Of a DNA stretch of 64,000 bases, positions 7,440 to 16,251 are shown one piece after another. Every line of letters starts with the position of its first letter. The first letter of the stretch is position 1. The notes beneath the pieces are model-generated. The model was not told where the DNA came from and did no database searches. It was given only the letters and a program-made list of their open reading frames with translations. The translations under genes were made by a program, and so were the position numbers. This stretch comes from Christensenella sp. UBA7102 (GTDB lineage: Bacteria; Bacillota; Clostridia; Christensenellales; UBA1750), in the NCBI GenBank assembly GCA_002492415.1, contig DKYK01000031.1:22568-86567 (forward strand). Direction: 5' to 3'.

Positions 7440-8933
7440 TTAATCCTTTTTGTTAAGAACAGTCTGCCACTTGCCGCTGCGATAGCGCAGCGTGATGAGC
7501 AGCGTGCGCAGGCATTGATCGGCGACCAGGGCGACCCAAGCGCCGGGAAGGCCCCAATCCAGCAGAAAGACGGCCAGCAGAGCGACGCCGGGGCGCACGA
7601 GCATCACGGTGGCGAAGATGACCTTGGCGGTGTACTTGGTGTCGCCCGCGCCGCGCAGCGCGCCGGAAAGCACGAACTGCGAGGATTGCAGCGGCTGGAT
7701 CAGCGCCACCATCTTGAGCAGCCACGGACCGAGCGCGATGATCTCGGGATCATCGGAGTAGAGCATGATGATCTGTTTACCGAAGAAAAACAGCACGATC
7801 GCCAACGCAAAGGACACCGCCATGCCCACGCGCTGCGTGCGGCGGGAGTAATGCACCGCCATGTCCGCCCGCAGCTTGCCCAAGCTCTGCCCCACCAGCG
7901 AGGTGGCAGAGACCGCGAAGGCCTGACCCGTCATGAAGGTGAGGGAGAGTATGTTCAGACACACCTGGTGACAAGCCAGCATCACGGTGCCCAGCGAGGC
8001 CACGGTCTTCGCGTATACGATCATGCCCACGCGCATGCACAGCTGCTCCACCATTGAGGGCAAGCCGATGCGCGCAATGTCTCCTATGGTCTCCCGATCC
8101 GGCTTAAAGCCCATGCGCAGGTTGAGATGAACGTATTGGTTGGGCTGAAGAACCGCAATGAGCGCGATGACGAAGGCAACGCCCTGCGCAAGGCTTGTCG
8201 CCAGCGACGCACCCGCCACCTCAAGCCGCGGAAAGCCGAATTTTCCGTAGATGAACAGGTAGTTGAGCGCGACATTGACCAGGTTTGCCGTCGTATTGTA
8301 AAACAGCGCGGTGCGCGAGTTGCCCGCGCCGCGCAATGCATTTGTGATGGTGGTGGTCAGCGCCAGGAAGGTCAGGCCCAGCATCTGCACCTGCAGATAC
8401 TGCGTACCACCGACGAGCGTCTGCTGATCCTGCGCGCCCATGAAACGCACCAGAGGCTCGGCAAATACAAATCCCAGCACCGCAAACAGCAGCGAAAGCA
8501 CAAAATTGACCATCAGCGACTGGCGAAGCACCAGCTGCGCCTTATCCTGCCGCCCTGCCCCCTTGTGCCGCGCCACCATGGTCATGCAGCCCACATTGAG
8601 CGCGTTGAACATCGTGGAGAGCAGAAACTTGGGCTGCGTCGTCAGACCCACAGAAGTGATGGCCCACGCGCCCAGCTGTCCCACCATCATCAGGTCCACC
8701 ATGCTCGTCAGCTGCGTCAGCAGCAGCTCCAACAGGGAGGGCCAGGCGATGGCAACGATATCGCCATACAGTTCCCGGGAAGAAACGTTCCCGGGCAGCG
8801 CCAGACGGCGCGGCAGCTTTTGCCCAATTGCAGACGGATCGCCCCAGTCCAGCTTATCTAATGCAATGTGCACCCCGCGCGTTTTTGTTTGCGGTATCGT
8901 TTTCTCAGAACCACTTGGCCGCAATGAAGCCAT
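7440..8933 (-). CDS. MATE-family efflux transporter
   Basis: This 497-residue protein has twelve hydrophobic segments in two similar halves (internal repeats ALRGAGNSRTALFYN and ALRGAGDTKYTAKV), the pattern of NorM/DinF-type Na+ or H+ antiporters. The hydrophilic leader of about 50 residues before the first membrane helix is longer than usual. ATG 8933 is used because AAGGGG lies ten bases upstream and the in-frame GTG at 8942 is too close. It has its own strong promoter. The substrate is unknown. Confidence 0.9.
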   Translation of the reverse strand: MASLRPSGSEKTIPQTKTRGVHIALDKLDWGDPSAIGQKLPRRLALPGNVSSRELYGDIVAIAWPSLLELLLTQLTSMVDLMMVGQLGAWAITSVGLTTQPKFLLSTMFNALNVGCMTMVARHKGAGRQDKAQLVLRQSLMVNFVLSLLFAVLGFVFAEPLVRFMGAQDQQTLVGGTQYLQVQMLGLTFLALTTTITNALRGAGNSRTALFYNTTANLVNVALNYLFIYGKFGFPRLEVAGASLATSLAQGVAFVIALIAVLQPNQYVHLNLRMGFKPDRETIGDIARIGLPSMVEQLCMRVGMIVYAKTVASLGTVMLACHQVCLNILSLTFMTGQAFAVSATSLVGQSLGKLRADMAVHYSRRTQRVGMAVSFALAIVLFFFGKQIIMLYSDDPEIIALGPWLLKMVALIQPLQSSQFVLSGALRGAGDTKYTAKVIFATVMLVRPGVALLAVFLLDWGLPGAWVALVADQCLRTLLITLRYRSGKWQTVLNKKD

Positions 8934-8969
8934 GAATACCACGCCCCTTAATGATTTTTCTATGGTTTC

Positions 8970-8998
8970 ATCATAGCATCAAGCGGAGGTTCTGTCAA
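8970..8998 (-). promoter_or_regulatory. Sigma-A promoter of the first MATE gene
   Basis: On the minus strand TTGACA (8993-8998), 17 bases and TATGAT (8970-8975) form an almost perfect promoter, 37 bases before the chosen start. Confidence 0.8.
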
Positions 8999-9010
8999 CA
9001 AATGAGAAGA

Positions 9011-9046
9011 GCGGGCGCGACCGGTGGATCCGGCTGCGCCCGCCCG
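9011..9046 (-). terminator. Probable terminator of the NlpC/P60 gene
   Basis: The arms GCGGGCGC and GCGCCCGC enclose about 18 bases downstream of the stop at 9061. The T tract is poor (CTTCTCATTTG), so termination may be partial. Confidence 0.45.
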
Positions 9047-9060
9047 AGGGGATGCGGATG

Positions 9061-10743
9061 TTAGAATACGCGGAAGCCGCAGATGAAGTGGCTGGTCCAA
9101 TAATTCGAGGAGGTGATGCCCGAAGTGGTGCGCACCTTGCCCTTGGAAGAGGAGGCGTCGATCATCTTGCCGCCGCCCAGGTAGATGGCGACATGGCCGC
9201 TGTAGACGATGATGTCGCCGCGTTCCAGCTTGCTCATGGAGGTGATCTTGGGATATTTGGTGGACTTGGCCCAACTGGCGCTGGTCATGTAGCCCTGCGA
9301 GACGCCTGCCTGGTTGAGGCACCAGTAGACAAAGCCCGAGCAATCGAACTGGTTGGGTCCTTTCGCACCGAAGACATAGGTGCTGCCCAGCTTGGATTCG
9401 GCGATGTCGATGAACCGTTCCACGCGGGAGGTATTGGCAGAGCCCACCGAGGATCCGCCGGAAGAACCGGAGGATCCGCCCGAGGAACCGGACGAACCGC
9501 CCGAAGAGGAGCCCGAGGAGGCTTTCTTGGCGGAGGAGGAGGTCAGTGCGTTCATGGTGACCTTACCCACCGTGCCGTCCTGCGAAAGCCCATTGCGCTT
9601 CTGGAAGGCCTTGACGGCCGATTCGGTTTGCGAGCCGTAATAGCCGGTGACGTTGCTCATGTACCCCAGTTTCTTGAGGCGGGTCTGTACGTTCCGGACA
9701 TCGCTGCCCTCCATGCCCAGTTTAAGCGCGTTGGACAGTGCTGAGGAGGATTTGAGGAGCTTAATGGTGTTGTAGCCTAGGAAGCCGTCCGCGATCAGAC
9801 CGTTGATCTCCTGGAAGCGCTTGACAGCCATCACGGTGTCCTTGCCGTAGTTGCCGTCCGGGGTAGTGGTCAGGTAACCCAGTTTTTTGAGCCTCTCCTG
9901 ATATTCCTTAATTTCGTCGCTCTGCTCGCCGTACTTGTGGAAGTTTGCGTTGGCCTCCTCCGAATAGAGGAGCTCGCGGGTCTTGCTGCCCACCTTGCCG
10001 TCCACAGTCAGCTTGTTGAGCTCCTGAAATTTTTTGACGGCCTCTACGGTGATCTCGCCGAAGTGGCTGGTGACCTCATCCATGTATCCCAGCTCGCGCA
10101 GGCGGATTTGCAGTTCCTTGACGTCGGTGCCGTCCATGCCCTGCATTACAGTGTAGTGCTGTGCATCTTCGCTCATGAGAGCATTCCAGGTTTCCAGACC
10201 CGTACAGCCGTCCACGTCCAGCTCATGCTGGCGCTGAAACAGCTTGATGGCGCCCTGCGTGATGCTGCCGTAGTATTCGGTGGGTTCATCCTCTTCCATG
10301 TAGCCCAGCTTCATCAGCCGTTCCTGGATTTCCGCAACGCAGCGGGCCTCTGTGCCGTATTTGATGACGGTATTGGTGGGGTGAGGCTCCGGCGTGGGCG
10401 TCGGTTCAGGGGTGGGCGTGGGTTCCGGAGTCGCAACGGATTCAGCGGAAACCGGCATCACAGTATCCCCCTGCTGACCACCGCCACTGGCGCTCAGAGA
10501 CGTGGACTGCTTTTGACGCAGCTGCACGGAGTCGCCCTGGGCAGGCCGGTTGGCCATGCTCGATTGAATGGCAAGGCCTGCGCCAACGGGAATGGCCAGC
10601 ACCAGCACGGCGCCCGCGATGAGCAACGCCAGCCTAGCCGGTCCCAACCCCTGCAGCCATGCCTTGATGTAATAGTATTTTTTGCGCGTCCGCTTGGCGT
10701 AGCGGCCCTCGCGCCGTTCTTTTTCGGTGTTGTCTTGACTCAT
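9061..10743 (-). CDS. NlpC/P60 cell-wall endopeptidase with four peptidoglycan-binding domains
   Basis: This 560-residue protein has a basic cytoplasmic start, one membrane anchor near residues 35-55, a Pro-Thr-Glu linker, and four PG_binding_1 repeats. Each repeat has an LKKLGY-type helix, YG...T..AVK.FQ and DG..G. A Ser/Gly spacer and a C-terminal NlpC/P60 domain follow, with catalytic Cys in FDCSGFVYWCL and His in YSGHVAIYLGG. It should cut peptide stems of peptidoglycan at the cell surface. ATG 10743 follows AAGGACGG; GTG/ATG at 10764/10761 remain possible. It is monocistronic with a strong promoter. Confidence 0.9.
   Translation of the reverse strand: MSQDNTEKERREGRYAKRTRKKYYYIKAWLQGLGPARLALLIAGAVLVLAIPVGAGLAIQSSMANRPAQGDSVQLRQKQSTSLSASGGGQQGDTVMPVSAESVATPEPTPTPEPTPTPEPHPTNTVIKYGTEARCVAEIQERLMKLGYMEEDEPTEYYGSITQGAIKLFQRQHELDVDGCTGLETWNALMSEDAQHYTVMQGMDGTDVKELQIRLRELGYMDEVTSHFGEITVEAVKKFQELNKLTVDGKVGSKTRELLYSEEANANFHKYGEQSDEIKEYQERLKKLGYLTTTPDGNYGKDTVMAVKRFQEINGLIADGFLGYNTIKLLKSSSALSNALKLGMEGSDVRNVQTRLKKLGYMSNVTGYYGSQTESAVKAFQKRNGLSQDGTVGKVTMNALTSSSAKKASSGSSSGGSSGSSGGSSGSSGGSSVGSANTSRVERFIDIAESKLGSTYVFGAKGPNQFDCSGFVYWCLNQAGVSQGYMTSASWAKSTKYPKITSMSKLERGDIIVYSGHVAIYLGGGKMIDASSSKGKVRTTSGITSSNYWTSHFICGFRVF
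9470..9540 (-). repeat. Ser/Gly low-complexity linker
   Basis: Repeated GSSGGSSGSSGG-type codons join the fourth binding repeat to the NlpC/P60 domain. They are a flexible spacer and not a mobile repeat. Confidence 0.7.
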
Positions 10744-10779
10744 GACAGTACCGTCCTTCATCACTTTTTTCCATCCAAT

Positions 10780-10808
10780 AGTATAAATGGACGATAAAGC
10801 GATGTCAA
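10780..10808 (-). promoter_or_regulatory. Sigma-A promoter of the NlpC/P60 gene
   Basis: On the minus strand TTGACA (10803-10808), 17 bases and TATACT (10780-10785) form a promoter 36 bases before the start. Confidence 0.8.
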
Positions 10809-10849
10809 ACGTTTGCGCCGGATTGTTACAACTCCGAAACAGCGGCAGA

Positions 10850-12703
10850 TCACAAACTGCGTCCCAGACCGGGAATCAGGCCGTTTTCCGCCATGGCAAT
10901 GACGCCCAGAAGCGCGCCCCAATGGTAGAAGCGGTCGCTGTGCGCGCTATCGCAGCCCTCACCGGTATCGGCGTTGTAATTTTCGTGGATGTGACGGTGC
11001 TCCGTCCACTCCTTCATCAGCAGGGATTCGGACTTTTGCGCCAGGTCAGCGCGCACCTTGGCCAGATCGTCGTATCCGCGCATGGCCAGATAGACCAGGA
11101 AGTTCATTGGCGCCCAGACGCGGCCGCGCCAGTACTCCTGCTCGGGGTAAGCGGGATCGTTGCGCGCGATGGAGGGCAGCATCCATTCGCCGTAAAACTC
11201 ATTCGGGTCGAAGTAATGCTGCGCAATGCGCGCTCGGCGCGCGGAGGTAACACGGCTGCTGAAGAGCGCATAGAAGTTGGTGGGAGAGAGCCGTCGGGAA
11301 AATTCTCCGGTGTCGGTGCGGCGGTTGCAGTAGAAGCCGATCTCCTCGTCCCATAGGTTCTCCAGGCCGGATTCGGCGCGGGCCAGGCGAGCGAGGAGCA
11401 GCTTTTCGTCCTCCCGTTTGCCCAGCAGCCGCGCGAACTCCAGCAGGCAGCGGGTGTCCAGAATGTACAGGCCGGTAAGACCCACGTCCTTGAGGCGCAG
11501 GCGGTGTGTTTCTTTGTCAAAGGGGATGCCGTCATACATGGGGGAATTATCCAGGCCAGACTCCAACGCCGCACCAAAGCGATCGTTGACGCCGTTATAC
11601 TCCCAGAGGTTGCCGTATTTGGGCTCGACGGGATCGCTGCCCCAGCACAGCGCGCCGTCCGCTTCCATGCGGTAGGCAGCGAACCAGACGTTCCATTGCA
11701 GCAGCATGGGATAGAGAAACTCGACCAGCCAGCGGTCTTTATGGATGCGATAGATTTCGCGCAGCATCGCGCTTCCCACCGGCGGCTGAGAACGATCCTC
11801 GCTGCGCAGACCTGTGCCGTCGATGAAATTGGGCACAAACCCCGCTTTGGCGCGCGAGAGCGTCATCGCGATGAGATTGGAATAGGCCAGGTGTTTGTCC
11901 CGCAGAGAGGCCATAAACGCGGCGAAGTAATTGTCCCAGCAAAAAAGCACGTAACCGCCGTGCGAAATGGACCAAAGGCGCGACACGGGCGTGAGGATGC
12001 GGCCGTACATCGCGTCGTAGGTGGTGTCCCAGCAGAGCGCGCATTCCATCGCCTCATAGGGCTCCTGGCAAGGCGCGAAGGAGTCCCGATCCATAAGATA
12101 TCGCTCCCGCGCGGCGGCCATGCGGCTGCGCACCGAAGCAAGATCCAGCGGAAGATTTACGCAGAAAGCGATCTCACGGTCGAAATCTGCCGCAAGATAA
12201 GGGGCCTGTGTGGGAATGTTGGGATCGATGGGATCGTGCGGAGCGGTCATGTAGACTGTGTAGCGCTTTTCCCCCGCAACAGCGATCAGCGCGTTCTTCT
12301 CCCGCGCGCTCACGCCAGCCCGGTTCCATAGAAACCCGCTCTCCAGCACGAGCAGCGGGCTGCGCAGTTCGCGGGAAAGCGGCGTTGCCAGCAGCAGCAG
12401 CGGGCAATCGTCGCTGACGCAGGATTCGATGCGGAATTTGACGTTTTCAAACTCCACCTTGACGGAGGTATAGCTTCCGTCCCAAGCGTGGCATTCGGGT
12501 GTGACGATCTCTGCGCCCTCCTCCAGGCGGCCGATGAGCGATTCCTTCAAATAATGGCCATTGGCGCCGTCCTTCAGGCACACGTTGAGCGCGTAACCTG
12601 TCTCCATATCCACGTGCGAGAGCACGCTTCGCACATTCCAGGTCTGGAATCCGCGCATACGGGCAGCATCCAGCTTTTTGTATTCTTCGGGCAGGTGCAG
12701 CAT
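10850..12703 (-). CDS. GH63/trehalase-like (alpha/alpha)6 glycoside hydrolase
   Basis: This 617-residue cytosolic protein has no signal peptide. An N-terminal beta domain (1-210) precedes an (alpha/alpha)6 barrel with the GH63/mannosylglycerate-hydrolase-like signatures CWDNYFAAFMASL, GLDNSPMYDG and YWRGRVWAPMNFLVYLAM. It probably hydrolyses an alpha-linked disaccharide or glycoside already inside the cell. ATG 12703 follows GGGAGGATC; an in-frame extension to 12829 would run through the promoter. No sugar transporter is adjacent, so the substrate cannot be inferred from context. Confidence 0.8.
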   Translation of the reverse strand: MLHLPEEYKKLDAARMRGFQTWNVRSVLSHVDMETGYALNVCLKDGANGHYLKESLIGRLEEGAEIVTPECHAWDGSYTSVKVEFENVKFRIESCVSDDCPLLLLATPLSRELRSPLLVLESGFLWNRAGVSAREKNALIAVAGEKRYTVYMTAPHDPIDPNIPTQAPYLAADFDREIAFCVNLPLDLASVRSRMAAARERYLMDRDSFAPCQEPYEAMECALCWDTTYDAMYGRILTPVSRLWSISHGGYVLFCWDNYFAAFMASLRDKHLAYSNLIAMTLSRAKAGFVPNFIDGTGLRSEDRSQPPVGSAMLREIYRIHKDRWLVEFLYPMLLQWNVWFAAYRMEADGALCWGSDPVEPKYGNLWEYNGVNDRFGAALESGLDNSPMYDGIPFDKETHRLRLKDVGLTGLYILDTRCLLEFARLLGKREDEKLLLARLARAESGLENLWDEEIGFYCNRRTDTGEFSRRLSPTNFYALFSSRVTSARRARIAQHYFDPNEFYGEWMLPSIARNDPAYPEQEYWRGRVWAPMNFLVYLAMRGYDDLAKVRADLAQKSESLLMKEWTEHRHIHENYNADTGEGCDSAHSDRFYHWGALLGVIAMAENGLIPGLGRSL

Positions 12704-12755
12704 AGTTCGATCCTCCCTGATGCCTTTGTGATGATTGCGCAGTTGCGCTGTCTTG

Positions 12756-12784
12756 AGTGTAGCACGGGACGGTCGGTTTTTCAA
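12756..12784 (-). promoter_or_regulatory. Promoter of the GH63-like gene
   Basis: On the minus strand TTGAAA (12779-12784), 17 bases and TACACT (12756-12761). It lies upstream of the 12703 start, which argues against the longer reading frame. Confidence 0.65.
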
Positions 12785-12812
12785 CTGCACAGATTTATTT
12801 GTATGCGGGCGA

Positions 12813-12841
12813 TTGCACCCGGCGCGCAAAACTGGTAGAAT
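12813..12841 (+). promoter_or_regulatory. Promoter of the second MATE gene
   Basis: TTGCAC (12813-12818), 17 bases and TAGAAT (12836-12841). It is back to back with the GH63-like promoter. Confidence 0.65.
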
Positions 12842-12881
12842 GATGGGGGCGGTTTGATTTTATGGAAAGGGTATACCGAAT

Positions 12882-14255
12882 ATGGCAAACAAGATCAAGG
12901 ACATGACTAAAGGCAGCCCGGCAAAGCTGATCTTCACCTTTGCGCTGCCGCTGATGCTGGGCAATATCTTCCAGCAGCTCTATACGGTGGTGGATACCGC
13001 CATTGTGGGGCGGTTTGTGGGCGTGGAGGCGCTGGCCTCGGTGGGCGCGGCAGACTGGCCCAACTGGATGGTGCTGGGCATCGTAACGGGCTTTGCACAG
13101 GGCTTTTGCATCCTCATCTCGCAGCGCTTTGGCGCGGGAGACGGAGCGGGGCTGCGCCGCGCGGTGAGCCACACTTACGCGCTGGGGTTGCTGATGGGCG
13201 CGCTCATCACGCTGCTGGCGCATCTGGCGGCCAAGCCCATTTTGCTGCTGCTGGACACGCCCAAGAGCGTGCTGGGCGGATCGATGACCTATCTGCGCAT
13301 CTCCTACTCGGGCATCATGGTGGTGATGGCGTACAACGTGCTCTCCTCCGTGCTGCGCGCGCTGGGCGACTCGCGCACGCCGCTGGTGGCCATGACCATC
13401 GCCTCGGCGGTAAACATTGTGCTGGATCTGCTGTTCGTGTGTGTGTTCCATTGGGGCATCGCAGGCGCGGCCTGCGCGACGGTGATCGCACAGTGCGTCT
13501 CGGCGCTCTATTGTTTTGCGGTGATTCGGCGTATTGAGCTGCTGCGCCTGCAGCGGTCGGATTTTGCGGTGGACGCGCCCACGGTGCGCCGTCTGCTGTA
13601 TCTGGGCGCGCCCATGGCGTTCCAGAACGGTATCATTGCGGTGGGCGGCTTTGCGGTGCAGTACGTGCTCAACGGCCTTGGCACCATCTACATTGCGGGA
13701 TATACCGCGACAAACAAGATCTACGGGCTGCTGGAGTTGGCCGCAATCTCCTATGGATTCTCCATGGCCTCCTACGCAGGGCAGAACCTGGGCGCGGGGC
13801 GGCTGGATCGCATCAAAAGCGGGATGCGCGCCGCCGTACTGATGGCGCTGGCGACCTCGGCGGTGATCTCCGTGCTGATGCTGGCCCTGGGCAGGAACAT
13901 ACTCTCCATGTTCATTTCAGGCGAACCGGAGGTACAGGCGCAGGTGCTGCGCGTGGCGTATTCGTATTTGAGCGTCATGGCCTATTTGCTGTTTGTGCTG
14001 TACTTTCTGCACGTGTATCGCTCGGCGCTGCAGGGCATGGGAGATACTGTGATTCCGATGATTTCAGGCCTGGTGGAACTGTCGATGCGCATCGGCGTAG
14101 CGCTGACGCTCTCGGGCGTGATTGGGGAGTACGCAGTGTACCTGGCTGAGCCTGCGGCCTGGACGGGAGCCGCCGTGCTGCTGATCACGGGATACTATGT
14201 GCGTATACGCCGGCTGACGCGCCGCGCTGAACTGCAAAAGAGCGACGGGAAATGA
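12882..14255 (+). CDS. MATE-family efflux transporter
   Basis: This 457-residue twelve-helix protein has the MATE start signature GSPAKLIFTFALPLMLGNIFQQLY and the paired half-repeats (VLRALGDSRTPL near residue 165; YRSALQGMGDTVIPM near 375). It belongs to the DinF/NorM-like Firmicute group and is distinct from the MATE protein at 7440 (no long leader). GGAAAGGG precedes ATG 12882. It is a single gene ending at a terminator. The substrate is unknown. Confidence 0.9.
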   Translation: MANKIKDMTKGSPAKLIFTFALPLMLGNIFQQLYTVVDTAIVGRFVGVEALASVGAADWPNWMVLGIVTGFAQGFCILISQRFGAGDGAGLRRAVSHTYALGLLMGALITLLAHLAAKPILLLLDTPKSVLGGSMTYLRISYSGIMVVMAYNVLSSVLRALGDSRTPLVAMTIASAVNIVLDLLFVCVFHWGIAGAACATVIAQCVSALYCFAVIRRIELLRLQRSDFAVDAPTVRRLLYLGAPMAFQNGIIAVGGFAVQYVLNGLGTIYIAGYTATNKIYGLLELAAISYGFSMASYAGQNLGAGRLDRIKSGMRAAVLMALATSAVISVLMLALGRNILSMFISGEPEVQAQVLRVAYSYLSVMAYLLFVLYFLHVYRSALQGMGDTVIPMISGLVELSMRIGVALTLSGVIGEYAVYLAEPAAWTGAAVLLITGYYVRIRRLTRRAELQKSDGK

Positions 14256-14296
14256 GCGCAGCAGATCCTGAAGACGGATGGGTTGCGCTGTACAAC

Positions 14297-14342
14297 ACAA
14301 AGGCCCCGGCATCCGAAAGCAACCGGATGCCAGGGCCTTTGT
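14297..14342. terminator. Bidirectional terminator
   Basis: Nearly perfect 19-base arms with one mismatch (ACAAAGGCC...GGCATCCG / CGGATGCC...GGGCCTTTGT). It separates the second MATE gene from the convergent HD gene. Confidence 0.8.
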
Positions 14343-14346
14343 ACGC

Positions 14347-14952
14347 TTAGAGAAATTCTTCACAAACGGCGCGCAGGCGGTTCTCGTCAGCGGCGAGGGC
14401 GCGCAGCGCATCCAGACCGGCGAGGCTGCGCGGGTCGTTCAGCCAGAAGCGCAGGTAGCCGCCGCTGAGGAACTTTTCCTGCAGGTGCGCGCGTGTGCGA
14501 TCCAGATGCTGCTGCACGGTGAACCCAGGGAAATTGGCCTTGCTGTAGAGCAGGATACGGCGCAAAATGTCCCTTGGAACGATAAAATGGTCGGCGTCGG
14601 CCAGTACGCAGCCGTAGATACTGCGGGGACGCGCGTCTGATGAGGCGCGATGATCCTCAATGGCTTCGGCGATCATGATGCGCTGGGCATCGGAAAAACA
14701 CTGTTTCATGGCCTGATCCGCGAGGAAGAGCTTTGCGCTGTTCAGATGATGTTCCTTGCGCCCCAAAGGGATTCCAAGATCGTGAAAGGCCGCGGCAGCA
14801 TAGATCATGCCCTCGTCCGCGCCATACCTGCGCGCCAGGTACAGCCCCTCGCGAAGCACCGCCTCCACATGGCGGCGGTCATGACCGTCGGCGAACGCAT
14901 CATATTGCGGAAGAATATGAATCTTGACGTATTGCTGCAGCGCTTCACTCAT
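14347..14952 (-). CDS. HD-domain phosphohydrolase
   Basis: This 201-residue protein has metal-site pattern HDRRHVEAV near residue 24, FHDLGIP near residue 57 and a later His/Asp (ADADHFI). HD proteins of this size act on nucleotides or other phosphoesters, but no specific substrate is visible. AAAGGAG lies 9 bases before ATG 14952. It is downstream of and co-directional with fucO (75-base gap), so it may be read through from it. Confidence 0.75.
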   Translation of the reverse strand: MSEALQQYVKIHILPQYDAFADGHDRRHVEAVLREGLYLARRYGADEGMIYAAAAFHDLGIPLGRKEHHLNSAKLFLADQAMKQCFSDAQRIMIAEAIEDHRASSDARPRSIYGCVLADADHFIVPRDILRRILLYSKANFPGFTVQQHLDRTRAHLQEKFLSGGYLRFWLNDPRSLAGLDALRALAADENRLRAVCEEFL

Positions 14953-15027
14953 GGTTGTATGCTCCTTTGACGGTCAAAGAGTGGATATCGGGTGCACGCG
15001 AGCGCAGAGGGTGCGGCAAAGCCGCGC

Positions 15028-16176
15028 TTACAGCATGGAACGATACAGCGCGGCGATCTCCTCGACGGAGGTGTCGCGGGGATTGCCGGGGCGGCAGGCG
15101 TCGGCGTAGGCAGACTCGGCCAGAAACGGAACATCCTCTTCCTTGACGATGGCCTTGAGGTTCGCCGGGATGCCCACGTCCTGGGAGAGCTTGCGCACCG
15201 CGTCCACAGCGGCCTTGCGGTACTCGGCCTGGGTCATGTTTTCGGTGCCCGCAACGCCCATCGCGGCGGCGATGTACTTGTACTTATCGCCGGTGGCCTC
15301 GGCGTTATACTCCATCACAACGGGAAGGATGATCGCGTTAGCCACACCATGAGGGGTATCGTAGACCGCGCCCAACGGGTGCGCCATGGAGTGCACGATG
15401 CCAAGGCCAACGTTGCTAAAGCCCATGCCCGCAACATATTGCCCCAGAGCCATGCCTTCGCGGCCCTCGGCAGTGCCCTCGACTGCCGCGCGCAGGGATT
15501 TGGAGATGATCTCGATGGCCTTGAGGTGGAACATATCCGTCATGTCCCAGGCGGCCTTGGTGGTAAAACCCTCAATAGCATGGGTCAGCGCGTCCATACC
15601 GGTGGCGGCGGTCAACCCCTTGGGCATGGTGGACATCATGTCAGGGTCGATTACCGCGATCTGAGGAATATCGTGCACATCCACACAGACGAATTTGCGG
15701 TTTTTCTCCACGTCGGTGATGACGTAGTTGATGGTGACTTCGGCCGCGGTTCCGGCGGTGGTGGGCACGGCGATGGTGAACACGCCGCGGTTCCTGGTGG
15801 GAGCGACGCCCTCAAGCGAGCGCACATCAGCGAACTCGGGGTTGTTGATGATGATGCCGATGGCCTTGGCGGTATCCATGGAGGAGCCGCCGCCGATGGC
15901 GATGATGTAGTCGGCCTGCGAGGCCTTAAAGGCAGCCACGCCGGTCTGCACGTTTTCAATGGTGGGGTTGGGCTTGATGTTGGAATAGACTTCGTAGGCG
16001 AGACCTGCGCCGTCCAGCACGGCGAGCACTTTGGCGGTGACGCCGAACTTGATCAGATCGGGGTCGGAGCAGACGAAGGCCTTCTTAAAGCCGTGGGCCT
16101 TGACTTCGTTTGCGATCTCCTGGATCGCGCCCTTGCCGTGGTAGGAAATTTCATTCAGTACGATGCGATTGACCAT
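15028..16176 (-). CDS. fucO: Iron-containing alcohol dehydrogenase, lactaldehyde reductase-like
   Basis: This 382-residue protein matches the length of FucO. It has GGGSSMDTAKA for NAD binding, TTAGTAAEVT, and the iron ligands in GMDALTHAIE (Asp/His) and HSMAHPLGAVYDTPHG (two His). FucO reduces L-lactaldehyde from fucose or rhamnose to 1,2-propanediol under anaerobic conditions; related enzymes act on other diols, so the symbol is by similarity. ATG 16176 follows AAGGAGGG. A good promoter lies in the 75 bases after the sulfatase-maturase gene, so it can be expressed alone. Confidence 0.85.
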   Translation of the reverse strand: MVNRIVLNEISYHGKGAIQEIANEVKAHGFKKAFVCSDPDLIKFGVTAKVLAVLDGAGLAYEVYSNIKPNPTIENVQTGVAAFKASQADYIIAIGGGSSMDTAKAIGIIINNPEFADVRSLEGVAPTRNRGVFTIAVPTTAGTAAEVTINYVITDVEKNRKFVCVDVHDIPQIAVIDPDMMSTMPKGLTAATGMDALTHAIEGFTTKAAWDMTDMFHLKAIEIISKSLRAAVEGTAEGREGMALGQYVAGMGFSNVGLGIVHSMAHPLGAVYDTPHGVANAIILPVVMEYNAEATGDKYKYIAAAMGVAGTENMTQAEYRKAAVDAVRKLSQDVGIPANLKAIVKEEDVPFLAESAYADACRPGNPRDTSVEEIAALYRSML

Positions 16177-16214
16177 GATAATACCCTCCTTGGCTGTATT
16201 TGGGATGATGATAT

Positions 16215-16243
16215 AGTATAGCACTATGATAAAAAATAAACAA
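16215..16243 (-). promoter_or_regulatory. fucO promoter
   Basis: On the minus strand TTGTTT (16238-16243), 17 bases and TATACT (16215-16220), 39 bases upstream of the fucO start. Confidence 0.65.
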
Positions 16244-16251
16244 TGATCAAA

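Noticed and set aside
9061..10743. Four similar segments of about 70 codons, suspected as DNA repeats or a CRISPR-like array.
   Set aside because: They are diverged PG_binding_1 protein domains without identical DNA spacers.
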